A stretch of DNA of 64,000 nt from Sinorhizobium sp. B11 (GTDB lineage Bacteria > Pseudomonadota > Alphaproteobacteria > Rhizobiales > Rhizobiaceae). Position 1 is the stretch's first letter; every line of letters starts with the position of its first letter. The DNA is taken from contig CP091033.1 in the NCBI GenBank assembly GCA_039725955.1, forward strand, positions 496,001-560,000, written 5' to 3'. The notes under the pieces are model-generated. The model saw only the letters and a program-made list of their open reading frames with translations. It was not told the DNA's origin and ran no database searches. Made by a program: the position numbers and the translations under genes. This document shows positions 27,748 through 35,723 of the stretch, piece by piece.

Positions 27748-28617
27748 ATGGACGAGAAAAGATGGCTGGCCGAGGAATTCGAGGCGAACCGTGGGCATCT
27801 GCGGGCCGTCGCCTTCCGCATGCTCGGCTCCCGGGCGGAGGCGGAGGATGCAGTGCAAGAGGCATGGTTGCGCCTGACAAGATCGGACAGAGGCAGTGTC
27901 GATAATCTCGGCGGCTGGTTGACGACAGTCGTGGCGCGCATTTGTCTCGACATGCTGCGCTCGCGCAAGACGCGCCATGAAGAGCCGCTCGACCTGCCGG
28001 CGCATGGCGCGATTGTCGATATTGCCAGCAATCCGGAACGGGAGGCAGCCTTCGCCGATTCCGTCGGCATCGCCTTGCTCGTGGTCCTGCAAACGCTTTC
28101 GCCGGCTGAACGCGTTGCCTTCGTGCTGCACGACATGTTCGATCTCCCGTTCGAGGAAATTGCCGCAGTCATCGGGCGAAGTGCTGCCGCCACCCGGCAG
28201 CTTGCCAGCCGCGCCCGGCGCCGGGTGCTGGGGCAACCGGAAACGCCTGATGTCGACCTTACGCGGAAGCGGAGCATTGCCGAGGCTTTCCTCCTCGCCT
28301 CGCGCAACGGCGATCTGGCGGGGCTGATTGCAGTGCTCACGCCGGATGCGGTCTTCCGGCCGGATGCGACCGCGATCCAGCTCGGGGACGTCACTCCGCT
28401 TCACGGCGCTCAAGCCGTCGCCGAAAACTTCAAGGGACGGGCGACGTCGGCGAAAGCTGCACTTGTCGATGGCGAAATCGGTCTTGTTGTTTTCATCCAC
28501 GGGCAGTTGCGCGTTGTGCTGGCGCTGGGCTTCGAGGGCGACAGGATCTCGACGGTCGATGCGATTGCCGATCCGGATCATCTGCGCGATATCGGCTATT
28601 CGATCTTCGAAGGCTGA
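27748..28617 (+). CDS. ECF41-type RNA polymerase sigma factor with SnoaL-like C-terminal domain
   Basis: Extracytoplasmic-function sigma factor of 289 residues. Sigma-2 covers about residues 10-75 (FRMLGSRAEAEDAVQEAWLRL), sigma-4 about 110-165 (LSPAERVAFVLHDMFDLPFEEIAAVIG), and residues about 170-289 form a SnoaL-like extension. In this group the extension, not an anti-sigma protein, controls activity; no anti-sigma gene is seen. The usual linker WLPEPL is replaced by EEPLDLP, and the late NPDKL by DPDHL, so it is a divergent member. Its target motif occurs before itself and before the AhpD-like gene. Confidence 0.9.
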   Translation: MDEKRWLAEEFEANRGHLRAVAFRMLGSRAEAEDAVQEAWLRLTRSDRGSVDNLGGWLTTVVARICLDMLRSRKTRHEEPLDLPAHGAIVDIASNPEREAAFADSVGIALLVVLQTLSPAERVAFVLHDMFDLPFEEIAAVIGRSAAATRQLASRARRRVLGQPETPDVDLTRKRSIAEAFLLASRNGDLAGLIAVLTPDAVFRPDATAIQLGDVTPLHGAQAVAENFKGRATSAKAALVDGEIGLVVFIHGQLRVVLALGFEGDRISTVDAIADPDHLRDIGYSIFEG

Positions 28618-28742
28618 CGATCACATCGCTAAGTCTTTCCCACAAGGGGGCGAAGGCCGGTCGCCGGTCCCGAAAGCAGATCGAAAGAGGGCGATTTCGT
28701 CCATATAAAAAATCGCCAATATCAAGCGGTTCGCGTACTTTC

Positions 28743-28756
28743 TTGATTTCTGTCAA
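28743..28756 (+). promoter_or_regulatory. FNR/FixK-like box upstream of the cytochrome operon
   Basis: TTGAT-TTCT-GTCAA differs from the anaerobox consensus TTGAT-N4-ATCAA at one base. It lies about 130 bp before the first cytochrome start, inside a 270-bp gap (28618-28887). Activation at low oxygen would suit a high-affinity oxidase. The -10 region at the expected distance is poor. Confidence 0.45.
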
Positions 28757-28887
28757 GGCGAGGATTGTCGAATGCGGCTACTTATTCGGCGCGGACCGGA
28801 TCGAATCTGCCCCGTCGCTATCATGCCTTTCCGGGTTTTCGCCCATCAAGATTTTTCACCTGTGGTTTGTGCTCCGGAGGAAACGTA

Positions 28888-29604
28888 GTGCTCATACGAG
28901 AGACCTTCCTGGCATGCTGTCTTTTCTTCCTGGGAGCAAGCATGGCCCCTGCCCAGGAAGCCAAGGCCTATCCGGATGACATGGCGGAGCGCGTTCAAGC
29001 CTGTACCCCGTGCCACGGTGTGGAAGGGAAGGGCACGAACGACCCCTATTTCCCGCGACTTGCGGGTAAGCCTGCAGGATATCTCCATAACCAGCTGGAA
29101 GCCTTCAAATCGGGCAGGCGCAAGTACCCGCCGATGAACTATCTGCTCGCCTATTTGACAGACGACTACCTGCGGCAGTTTGCCGAGTATTTCGCCGACC
29201 AGCGGCCGGCTCTGCCCGAAAAGTCTCCACCTGACGTCAGTCAGGCGGTGCTCGATCACGGGCATGCGCTCGTCACGCAGGGCGACCTCGACCGCTCGAT
29301 TCCGGCCTGCGTCAGCTGTCATGGCGGTGCCCTGACGGGGCAGTCACCCGGAATCCCCGGACTTCTCGGATTGCGGGCAAGCTATATCAGCGCACAGCTC
29401 GGCGGATGGCGCTATGGTACGCGAACGGCAATCGCGCCTGACTGCATGCAGCTTGTGGCCGGGCACCTTACGGAAGACGATGTGCGTGCCGTCGCCGCCT
29501 ATCTCGCCAATCAGCCTCAGCCCGCAGATCCCGCGCCGTCTCCTGCCGGATCCTATTCTCTGCCTTTTGCATGTGGCAGCCAGCCGGAGGGCAATAAGCC
29601 ATGA
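28888..29604 (+). CDS. Diheme cytochrome c (c4-like)
   Basis: Periplasmic electron carrier of 238 residues with two heme-binding motifs, CTPCH (39-43) and CVSCH (141-145), in two similar halves as in cytochrome c4. A signal peptide ends near SMAPAQEA. The frame is open further upstream, but the GTG at 28888 sits 8 bp after GGAGG and gives a proper signal sequence. The stop overlaps the next cytochrome start (ATGA). It probably shuttles electrons to or within the ba3 oxidase module. Confidence 0.88.
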   Translation: MLIRETFLACCLFFLGASMAPAQEAKAYPDDMAERVQACTPCHGVEGKGTNDPYFPRLAGKPAGYLHNQLEAFKSGRRKYPPMNYLLAYLTDDYLRQFAEYFADQRPALPEKSPPDVSQAVLDHGHALVTQGDLDRSIPACVSCHGGALTGQSPGIPGLLGLRASYISAQLGGWRYGTRTAIAPDCMQLVAGHLTEDDVRAVAAYLANQPQPADPAPSPAGSYSLPFACGSQPEGNKP

Positions 29605-30854
29605 GCGCGCATCTGAGAATTTTGCCCGCCCTTGCCCTGGTGGCGTTTGTTGCGGCTCTTTCCCCGGTCGCAGCGCAGTCCCCGCAGGACGCTTCCTCCG
29701 ATGTGGTCAAAAAGGGAGAATATCTCGCGCGCGCCGGAGACTGCGTTGCTTGCCATACGGCGCCCGACGGAAAGCTCTTTTCAGGCGGGCGAGCCATGCC
29801 GACGCCTTTCGGCACGCTTTATACATCGAACATCACGCCGGATGAGACGGGTATCGGCCGATGGTCTGCCGACGACTTCTACAACACGATGCATCATGGC
29901 CGTTATCCGGACGGGGGCCTGCTTTATCCCGCGATGCCGTTTGCCTCCTATACCAAGGTCACCCGCGAAGACAGTGACGCGATCTTTGCCTATCTGAAGA
30001 CGATCACGCCGGTGCATCAACCGAACCGTCCGCATGAGCTCGACTTTCCCTATAACAACCGCTCTCTCATTCTCGGGTGGCGGACGTTGTTCTTCAAGGA
30101 AGGCGAGTTCACGCCGGATGCCAAACAGTCAGAGGAATGGAACCGGGGGGCCTATCTGGTCGAAGGGCTCGGACATTGCGGCATGTGCCATACGCCGATC
30201 AACGCGCTTGGCGGAAGCCGTGAATCGGAAGCCTTCCAGGGCGGACTGATTCCGATGCAGGACTGGTATGCGCCATCGCTGACCTCCAACAAGGAGGCCG
30301 GGCTTGGCGACTGGTCGATCGAGGAGATCTCCGATCTCCTGCAGAAAGGTATCTCGACGCGGGGCGCTGTCTATGGCCCGATGGCGGAGGTGGTCTTCAA
30401 TAGTCTCCAGTACATGACGGACGAAGACATCCGCGCCATGGCCGTCTACCTGAAGAGCATCGCGCAGGACCAACCCACACCGCCTCGCTCCTCCGTCAGG
30501 ACGGAAGAGGCGAGTCTTCTGATCAGTCTCGGCAAATCAGTCTATGACAAGCAGTGCGCCAGCTGTCATGGCGCCCAGGGCGAAGGCCGACCGCCGCATT
30601 ATCCGCTGCTCGCCGGCAATCAGTCGATCCAGATGGAATCGGCAGTCAACGGCATCCGCATGGTGCTCAATGGCGGCTATCCGCCTGCGACCGAAAAGAA
30701 CCCCATGCCGCACGGCATGCCGCCCTTTGCGGTAACACTTTCGGACGACGAGGTGGCGGCCGTCGTCTCCTACATCCGGACCGCATGGGGTAATCGCGGC
30801 ACGCCGGTCACTGCCGCCGAGGCGAACAAACTTCGTTCTGCTCCACTTCAATGA
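29601..30854 (+). CDS. Triheme cytochrome c (dehydrogenase cytochrome-subunit-like)
   Basis: Exported cytochrome of 417 residues with three heme motifs: CVACH (48-52), CGMCH (193-197) and CASCH (319-323). The spacing and segments such as GRAMPTPFGTLYTSNITPD match the cytochrome subunit of membrane alcohol, aldehyde or gluconate dehydrogenases. No catalytic dehydrogenase subunit is encoded next to it; the oxidase genes follow instead. The signal peptide ends near SPVAAQ. It may pass electrons from a dehydrogenase encoded elsewhere to the terminal oxidase. Confidence 0.88.
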   Translation: MSAHLRILPALALVAFVAALSPVAAQSPQDASSDVVKKGEYLARAGDCVACHTAPDGKLFSGGRAMPTPFGTLYTSNITPDETGIGRWSADDFYNTMHHGRYPDGGLLYPAMPFASYTKVTREDSDAIFAYLKTITPVHQPNRPHELDFPYNNRSLILGWRTLFFKEGEFTPDAKQSEEWNRGAYLVEGLGHCGMCHTPINALGGSRESEAFQGGLIPMQDWYAPSLTSNKEAGLGDWSIEEISDLLQKGISTRGAVYGPMAEVVFNSLQYMTDEDIRAMAVYLKSIAQDQPTPPRSSVRTEEASLLISLGKSVYDKQCASCHGAQGEGRPPHYPLLAGNQSIQMESAVNGIRMVLNGGYPPATEKNPMPHGMPPFAVTLSDDEVAAVVSYIRTAWGNRGTPVTAAEANKLRSAPLQ

Positions 30855-30861
30855 GGACGCC

Positions 30862-31029
30862 ATGATCAATTCGGAAGATCCAGCAGACGCTCCTGACAAC
30901 GCCTTGGTCGAACAGATCGTCGCCGAGGGACCACACGGCGCCCTTGCCGTAGCGGGGATAGCGACCGCGATCGTCGTCCTCATGTGGATACTTTTCTATC
31001 TGCTCGTGTTCGTGCCCAGGAGCGGCTGA
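30862..31029 (+). CDS. 55-residue single-helix protein of the ba3 oxidase operon
   Basis: Small gene starting at ATG 30862, after GAGGACGCC, and sharing one base of its stop with the subunit II start (TGATG). The protein is MINSEDPADAPDN, then a soluble stretch, then one strong membrane helix (AVAGIATAIVVLMWILFYLL) and a short VFVPRSG tail. Such one-helix proteins occur as accessory subunits of ba3-type oxidases (for example subunit IIa in Thermus). Homology is not provable from this sequence alone, but the coupled position is strong evidence that it is real. Confidence 0.75.
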   Translation: MINSEDPADAPDNALVEQIVAEGPHGALAVAGIATAIVVLMWILFYLLVFVPRSG

Positions 31030-31586
31030 TGACCGATATGCATAATCAGGCAGCGGCAGTCTCGGAGCGTGTCGAACGGCGCTGGGCGACAGTTGCAGTC
31101 CTCATCATCGTCTTTCTCGCGGGAATGGCAGCTTTCGCAGGCATTCACAATGCAACGATGCCGCAAGCCACCGTCGAGACCATCGATCCCACGACGATCC
31201 ATCTCGCAGGCGAATTCATCGAGTCCAATCTCGGGAGCGCGGTCGAGCCTGACGGCTCGGTGACGGTTCGGGCGATCGGCCAGCAATATTCCTTCTCGCC
31301 GCCCTGTATCGTCGTACCGGCCGCGACGCCGATCACCTTCCGCGCCACCAGCGCCGACGTCGTGCACGGCTTCCTCATTCAGGGCACCAACATCAATACG
31401 ATGCTCGTACCGGGTTACGTGTCGATCCAGAAGGCAAGCTTTGCAGCCCCCGGCGACCACCTGATGCCCTGCCAGGAGTTCTGCAGCGTCGGTCATGAAG
31501 GCATGTGGGCAAGGGTGAAGGTCGTGGACAAGCAACAGTTCCTCTCGGAAATGGCGGACAAGAGGAGGCTTTCCTGTGCTCCATAA
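31029..31586 (+). CDS. ba3-type cytochrome c oxidase subunit II (CuA)
   Basis: Membrane-anchored periplasmic subunit of 185 residues with a single N-terminal helix (about 21-39). The dinuclear CuA ligands are complete: H113, C148, C152, H156 and M159 within CQEFCSVGHEGM. Only one helix and a short length are typical of B-family oxidases. It accepts electrons from the cytochromes c encoded on both sides. The 3' end overlaps the subunit I start by 11 bp. Confidence 0.93.
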   Translation: MTDMHNQAAAVSERVERRWATVAVLIIVFLAGMAAFAGIHNATMPQATVETIDPTTIHLAGEFIESNLGSAVEPDGSVTVRAIGQQYSFSPPCIVVPAATPITFRATSADVVHGFLIQGTNINTMLVPGYVSIQKASFAAPGDHLMPCQEFCSVGHEGMWARVKVVDKQQFLSEMADKRRLSCAP

Positions 31587-33198
31587 TCGCAGATTGATCC
31601 TTGCGCATTTCTGGCTCGCCTTTGCGGTTTTCGGATTGGCTCTGTTGCTCGGCGCCTGGCAGATGTATGTCCGCAGCCCGTTGTCTCCGTGGGTCAACAA
31701 TCCGGAATGGTATTATCGCTCGCTGACGGCGCATGGCACCGTCATGGGTTATGTATTCCCGACTCTTGTGGCGATGGCCTTCGGTTATGCGATCAGCGAG
31801 TCTTCCCTGAAGCAGAACCTGGTTGGTGTGCGCTGGGCATGGGCAGGGTTCTGGCTGATTGCCGTCGGCTCCGTCATCGCGATGATTCCGGTAGCCCTGG
31901 GCATGGCTTCCGTTCTTTATACATTCTATCCGCCGCTGATCGGCAATCCATTCTACTATATCGGCGTCGTGATGGTCGTCGTCGGTTCCTGGATCTGGGT
32001 GGCGTTGATGTCCGTCAATCTGGGCATCTGGAAAAAGGCCAACCCGGGCGCTCCCGTCCCGCTGGCGATGTTTGCCAATGTCGCAGGCTCCTATCTTTGG
32101 GGCTGGACTGCGGTCGGTGCGGCGCTCGAACTTCTGCTGCAGATCATTCCCGTAGCATTGGGCTTCAAGTCGACGATCGATGCAGGTCTTGCCCGCGTGT
32201 TCTTCTCGTGGACATTGCACGCCATCGTCTACTTCTGGCTGATGCCGACCTATATCGCCTATTACACGATCGTGCCGCGGTCGATCGGCGGGCGGATCTA
32301 CAGCGATACGATGGCGCGGATTTCCTTCATCCTGTTCCTGGTCGTCGCGATGCCGATCGGCATCCACCACGCGTTTGCCGATCCGCAGGTCGGCGCAGGC
32401 TTCAAGTTCATCCACTCCGCTTTCACCGCGCTCGTTGCGCTTCCGACACTCTTGACCGTCTTTACCATCTGCGCGTCGATAGAGATCGCCGCCCGCGCGC
32501 GCGGCGGCCGTGGCATGTTCGGTTGGCTGAAGGTCCTGCCGTGGCGCAACCCCATGATGCTGGCCGTGACATTCTCCTTCATCATGCTCGGTTTCGGCGG
32601 GGCGGGCGGGCTCATCAACATGAGCTACCAGCTCGACGCGTCGATCCACAATACGCAGTGGATAACAGGGCACTTCCATCTCATCTTCGGCGGCGCCATC
32701 GTCATCATGTATTTTGCGATCGCCTATGATCTCTGGCCCCATTTGACCGGTCGACAGATCGTCAGCCTCGGGCTCGTCAGGCTGCAGCTCTGGCTCTGGT
32801 TCATCGGGATGATCGTGACGACATTTCCCTGGCACTATGTCGGCATTCTCGGCATGCCACGCCGAATGTCGTTCTTCGACTATACCGATCCGGCGCTCGC
32901 CAACGAGGCCCTATCGGTCGTGTTCTCCGTCTTCGGCGGGTTCATTCTCGTCGCGGCGGGAATTCTCTTCATTGCCATTCTGGTCCGCACGCAGTTTTCG
33001 GTGCGGCAAGAGCCCGAGGAATATCGCTTCGCGATCGCCGTCCATCCGCCGACCAGGGTGCCTGCTGCGCTTAACAGCTACGGTCTCTGGATCGCTCTGA
33101 TGATCGGGCTGACCATTACGAATTACGGATATCCAATCCTTCAGCTCGCCGTGCGTGACGATACATCTGTGCCCGCAGTCTATGTGGGAGAACGATGA
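31576..33198 (+). CDS. ba3-type cytochrome c oxidase subunit I
   Basis: Catalytic heme-copper subunit of 540 residues with about 13 membrane helices. Low-spin heme ligand H53 (TAHG), CuB ligand H215 with cross-linked-Tyr position Y219 (HAIVY), CuB pair H264-H265 (GIHHAF), and H366/H368 (GHFH) are all present. The motifs match the B (ba3) family, not the aa3 type. No subunit III gene follows, as usual for this family. A GTG start at 31576 has AGGAGG 7 bp upstream. Confidence 0.94.
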   Translation: MLHNRRLILAHFWLAFAVFGLALLLGAWQMYVRSPLSPWVNNPEWYYRSLTAHGTVMGYVFPTLVAMAFGYAISESSLKQNLVGVRWAWAGFWLIAVGSVIAMIPVALGMASVLYTFYPPLIGNPFYYIGVVMVVVGSWIWVALMSVNLGIWKKANPGAPVPLAMFANVAGSYLWGWTAVGAALELLLQIIPVALGFKSTIDAGLARVFFSWTLHAIVYFWLMPTYIAYYTIVPRSIGGRIYSDTMARISFILFLVVAMPIGIHHAFADPQVGAGFKFIHSAFTALVALPTLLTVFTICASIEIAARARGGRGMFGWLKVLPWRNPMMLAVTFSFIMLGFGGAGGLINMSYQLDASIHNTQWITGHFHLIFGGAIVIMYFAIAYDLWPHLTGRQIVSLGLVRLQLWLWFIGMIVTTFPWHYVGILGMPRRMSFFDYTDPALANEALSVVFSVFGGFILVAAGILFIAILVRTQFSVRQEPEEYRFAIAVHPPTRVPAALNSYGLWIALMIGLTITNYGYPILQLAVRDDTSVPAVYVGER

Positions 33199-34004
33199 TG
33201 CCTCGCGAAAAGATGATCAGCTTCCGCAATCGCTGGACGGTCACGAGCGTGACCGTCACCGCGGGCATCTTTGTCGTAGCAGCAGGTTTGGGCTTTGTGC
33301 TGCTGCCGCGCCTGGAGGCAGGAGGTCAGGTAGCGGGCATCTGGGATTCCATCTGTCGGGCCGCGGGATTGCCGCGGCCGGGAACGCCTTCCGAAACGAT
33401 CACGCCGGATTATAAGACATCCCTGGTCAAGATCGCGACGGCGGTGCCGAGAAAGCGGGACGAGGAGGCGATCGGGCGGGGCGCTACACTGGCCCAGCAA
33501 TGCGCGATCTGTCACGGCCCCACGGGCGTCAGTCGTGCCGACTCTCCCAACCTTGCGGGACAATACGCAAGCGTCGTCTACAAGCAGCTTCGTGACTTCA
33601 AGGACGGTGTGCGTGTCAACGCCGTCATGAGCCCGTTTGCCGTGAAGCTGACCGAGCAGGACATGCAGGATCTGGCGGCCTATTATTCCTACCTGCCGCG
33701 CCTTCCAGGCTTTCATCCGTCAGGCAGCAATCCTGTGCCGCGGATCGTCGCGAGCGGCGCGCCGACGCGCGGCATTGCGCCTTGCGGTTCTTGCCATGGC
33801 AGCATCGAGAACAAGCTCGGCAGCCCCTGGCTCGAGGGTCAGTCGGAACTGTATCTGAAGACCCAGCTTCTGGCCTTTATATCCGGCTCACGGCAGAACG
33901 ACATCAGCAGCCAGATGCGCAATGTCGCTCGCGCGATGACGCCCGAGGAAATCGACCAGGCAGCCCAATACTATGCCAATAAGGAGCCACTGGCGGCCGA
34001 ATGA
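33195..34004 (+). CDS. Membrane-anchored diheme cytochrome c
   Basis: Cytochrome of 269 residues with an N-terminal hydrophobic anchor (about 18-37) and two heme motifs, CAICH (103-107) and CGSCH (197-201), in c4-like repeats. It overlaps the subunit I stop by 4 bp, with a second possible ATG at 33198. As the last gene of the operon it is the likely direct electron donor to CuA. With the two upstream cytochromes the module provides seven c-type hemes. Confidence 0.88.
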   Translation: MMPREKMISFRNRWTVTSVTVTAGIFVVAAGLGFVLLPRLEAGGQVAGIWDSICRAAGLPRPGTPSETITPDYKTSLVKIATAVPRKRDEEAIGRGATLAQQCAICHGPTGVSRADSPNLAGQYASVVYKQLRDFKDGVRVNAVMSPFAVKLTEQDMQDLAAYYSYLPRLPGFHPSGSNPVPRIVASGAPTRGIAPCGSCHGSIENKLGSPWLEGQSELYLKTQLLAFISGSRQNDISSQMRNVARAMTPEEIDQAAQYYANKEPLAAE

Positions 34005-34020
34005 CCCGTCCGAATAGTGC

Positions 34021-34854
34021 TTAATGGCTGCGCCAGCCCATCAACTTTTCGATGCGCTCGGCGGAACTGCGTACCTGTGCGGTATAGTGGCTTTCGTCAG
34101 AAAAGGCTTTCTGCTCCGGCAGCACGATGGAAATGGTGGCGACGCATTGACCTTCACGATCGCAGATCGGCGAGGCGATGCAGGCAACCGCATAATCGGA
34201 TTCGCCTGCCTGGATCGAGAGGCGCGATTCAAAGGCTTTTCCGGCGGATTCCGATAGTGTTGCGGGATCGATCTCTGCGCGGCCCGTCGGCGAGGAGCGG
34301 GCACAGCGCTTGAAGAGCTCGACCCGCTCGTCTTCCTGCAGATGCCCGACCAACAGACGGCCAGATGCAGTCCAGTTGAGCGGTACACGAGTACCGACGC
34401 GGGAGGCGACCTGGAAATGACTGGGGCCATCGGCCATGGCCAGGACCAGCATGAAATCGCCGTCACGGCCGCAGACCTGAACGGTTTCGCCGGCCTGGCG
34501 GCAAAGGTCATGCATCTCATGCGTCGCGACACTCATGAAATCGAGCGACCGCGCATAGGCGAGGCCGTAATGGTAGAGCCGCGAGCCGAGCCAGATCGAC
34601 CCGTCGGACTGCCGCGTCAGCATATTCTTTTCGACCAGATCGTCGACGATGACATAGACGGTAGAAAGCGGTGCCTTTACTGCCTTGGCGATGGCGTAGA
34701 CGCCGGCCGGCGATCCCGTCTCGTAGAGATGGTCGATCACCTGCAGCGCGCGATCGATGCCGCTGACGCGTGCGCGGCGCGCGCCCTTGGCGCCGGTCCC
34801 TTCGGCCGGGTCTTCATCTTCGGAGTGGATTGCGGGGGATGTCTTTCCGTCCAA
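34021..34854 (-). CDS. IclR-family transcriptional regulator
   Basis: Regulator of 277 residues. The winged helix covers about residues 33-95 (RALQVIDHLYETGSPAGVYAIAKAV; STVYVIVDDLVEKNMLTR). The C-terminal two thirds are the IclR effector domain (DYAVACIASPICDREGQCVATISIV). No in-frame ATG is available near the start; a TTG at 34854 has AGAGGT 8 bp upstream. It is convergent with the cytochrome operon and faces an empty stretch, so its target is not evident. Confidence 0.88.
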   Translation of the reverse strand: MDGKTSPAIHSEDEDPAEGTGAKGARRARVSGIDRALQVIDHLYETGSPAGVYAIAKAVKAPLSTVYVIVDDLVEKNMLTRQSDGSIWLGSRLYHYGLAYARSLDFMSVATHEMHDLCRQAGETVQVCGRDGDFMLVLAMADGPSHFQVASRVGTRVPLNWTASGRLLVGHLQEDERVELFKRCARSSPTGRAEIDPATLSESAGKAFESRLSIQAGESDYAVACIASPICDREGQCVATISIVLPEQKAFSDESHYTAQVRSSAERIEKLMGWRSH

Positions 34855-35377
34855 TTCAACATACCTCTGATATCATGCGAACCTGTTACATTACTATGGC
34901 ATAGCCGTCCGCGAAGCAAATCGCAAAATTTCTGGATATGAAATCTTCGGTGGCTGCCGCAGACGGGCATCGGGTGCCGTCATGGGACGTGCTGTAATTG
35001 CAGGCGACAGATCCATCTGCGGGCGCCCCGTCACGCATCGGCGGTGCCGCAGACGGAACAACAAGCCGCAGTTTGAGTTTTCGTCCCATCAGCGATACCG
35101 GCTGATCGGATGTCGGCCAAGTCTCCTGCCAGACATCGCGGTCAGCAGTGGCAAGCCGACGCCCCTTTTGCGGCTTGCCGAGCCACCGCCGGTGGGCGTT
35201 GTCAGAGGATGGCGCCCCCGGCGGCGAGCGTCTCAAGGTCGCGGGATGAATTATTGGGAATCGATATAGATGTGAGCAATCACGACATCGCAAGGGCTGC
35301 CGCCTGATAGCGGCAGCCCGTCTGGGAACAGGGCTTATCCCCAGTGCCGATCGGGCCTTGTGGGGCCAGTGGTCAGG
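34855..35377. other. 523-bp stretch without a recognisable gene
   Basis: Open frames here have no family resemblance or good start signals. Visible structure is a perfect 10-bp stem, GGGCTGCCGC with GCGGCAGCCC (35294-35319, 6-base loop), an adjacent CTGGG/CCCAG pair (near 35322-35343), and an 11-base word GCCGCAGACGG present twice (near 34956 and 35048). It could contain a small RNA, a promoter for the IclR gene, or gene decay. Confidence 0.35.
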
Positions 35378-35593
35378 TCAGCCGAAGCAGGGCATCGCCG
35401 GCAGATTGGCGCGGCTGGCAAAGGACCCGATCATTTCGCTCACCGTGGAGGGACGCGGCTCGCGTTTGTGTGCGGCCGTCTCAAGGAGTTGCTTGAAATC
35501 TTCAAGCTTCACGCCGTCGGCGCGGAGCACCATGGCGATCAGCGGGTCGCGAAGGGCTTCGGAAATGGTCAAATCTTCTCTGGTCTTTCTCAT
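35378..35593 (-). CDS. Small conserved-looking protein divergent from a TetR gene
   Basis: Protein of 71 residues starting at ATG 35593 behind an excellent ribosome-binding site (AAAGGAGGACC). It begins MRKTREDLTISEALRDPLI and has helix-forming character with no membrane segment. It is transcribed divergently from the TetR gene across 130 bp with two palindromes, so it is the likely target of that repressor. I do not recognise a functional family. Confidence 0.65.
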   Translation of the reverse strand: MRKTREDLTISEALRDPLIAMVLRADGVKLEDFKQLLETAAHKREPRPSTVSEMIGSFASRANLPAMPCFG

Positions 35594-35677
35594 GGTACGG
35601 TCCTCCTTTCGTGGGCGGTCGCCCGTGTTCCACTCCCGCTGCCAAGTGCTCCTGGCATTGACTTCTGCGAAGAGTGG

Positions 35678-35720
35678 TGTTACCGGTAAGTAACAATGCA
35701 TTTGTTACCGATCGGTCACA
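35678..35720. promoter_or_regulatory. Twin palindromes between the small gene and tetR
   Basis: TGTTACCGGTAAGTAACA (35678-35695) contains the perfect palindrome TTACCGGTAA. TGTTACCGATCGGTCACA (35703-35720) is an 18-bp near-perfect palindrome. Both share TTACCG half-sites and lie between divergent starts, the second ending 3 bp before the tetR ATG. They are probable TetR operators. Confidence 0.65.
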
Positions 35721-35723
35721 TCG

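Noticed and set aside
31393..32835. Long minus-strand open frame opposite the oxidase genes
   Set aside because: Antisense of subunits I and II with all heme and copper ligands on the plus strand; the translated product is Asp/His/Arg-rich low-complexity typical of a shadow frame.
34886..35293. Minus-strand frame of 135 codons in the empty stretch
   Set aside because: No family likeness, no ribosome-binding site, odd composition; probably chance in GC-rich DNA.
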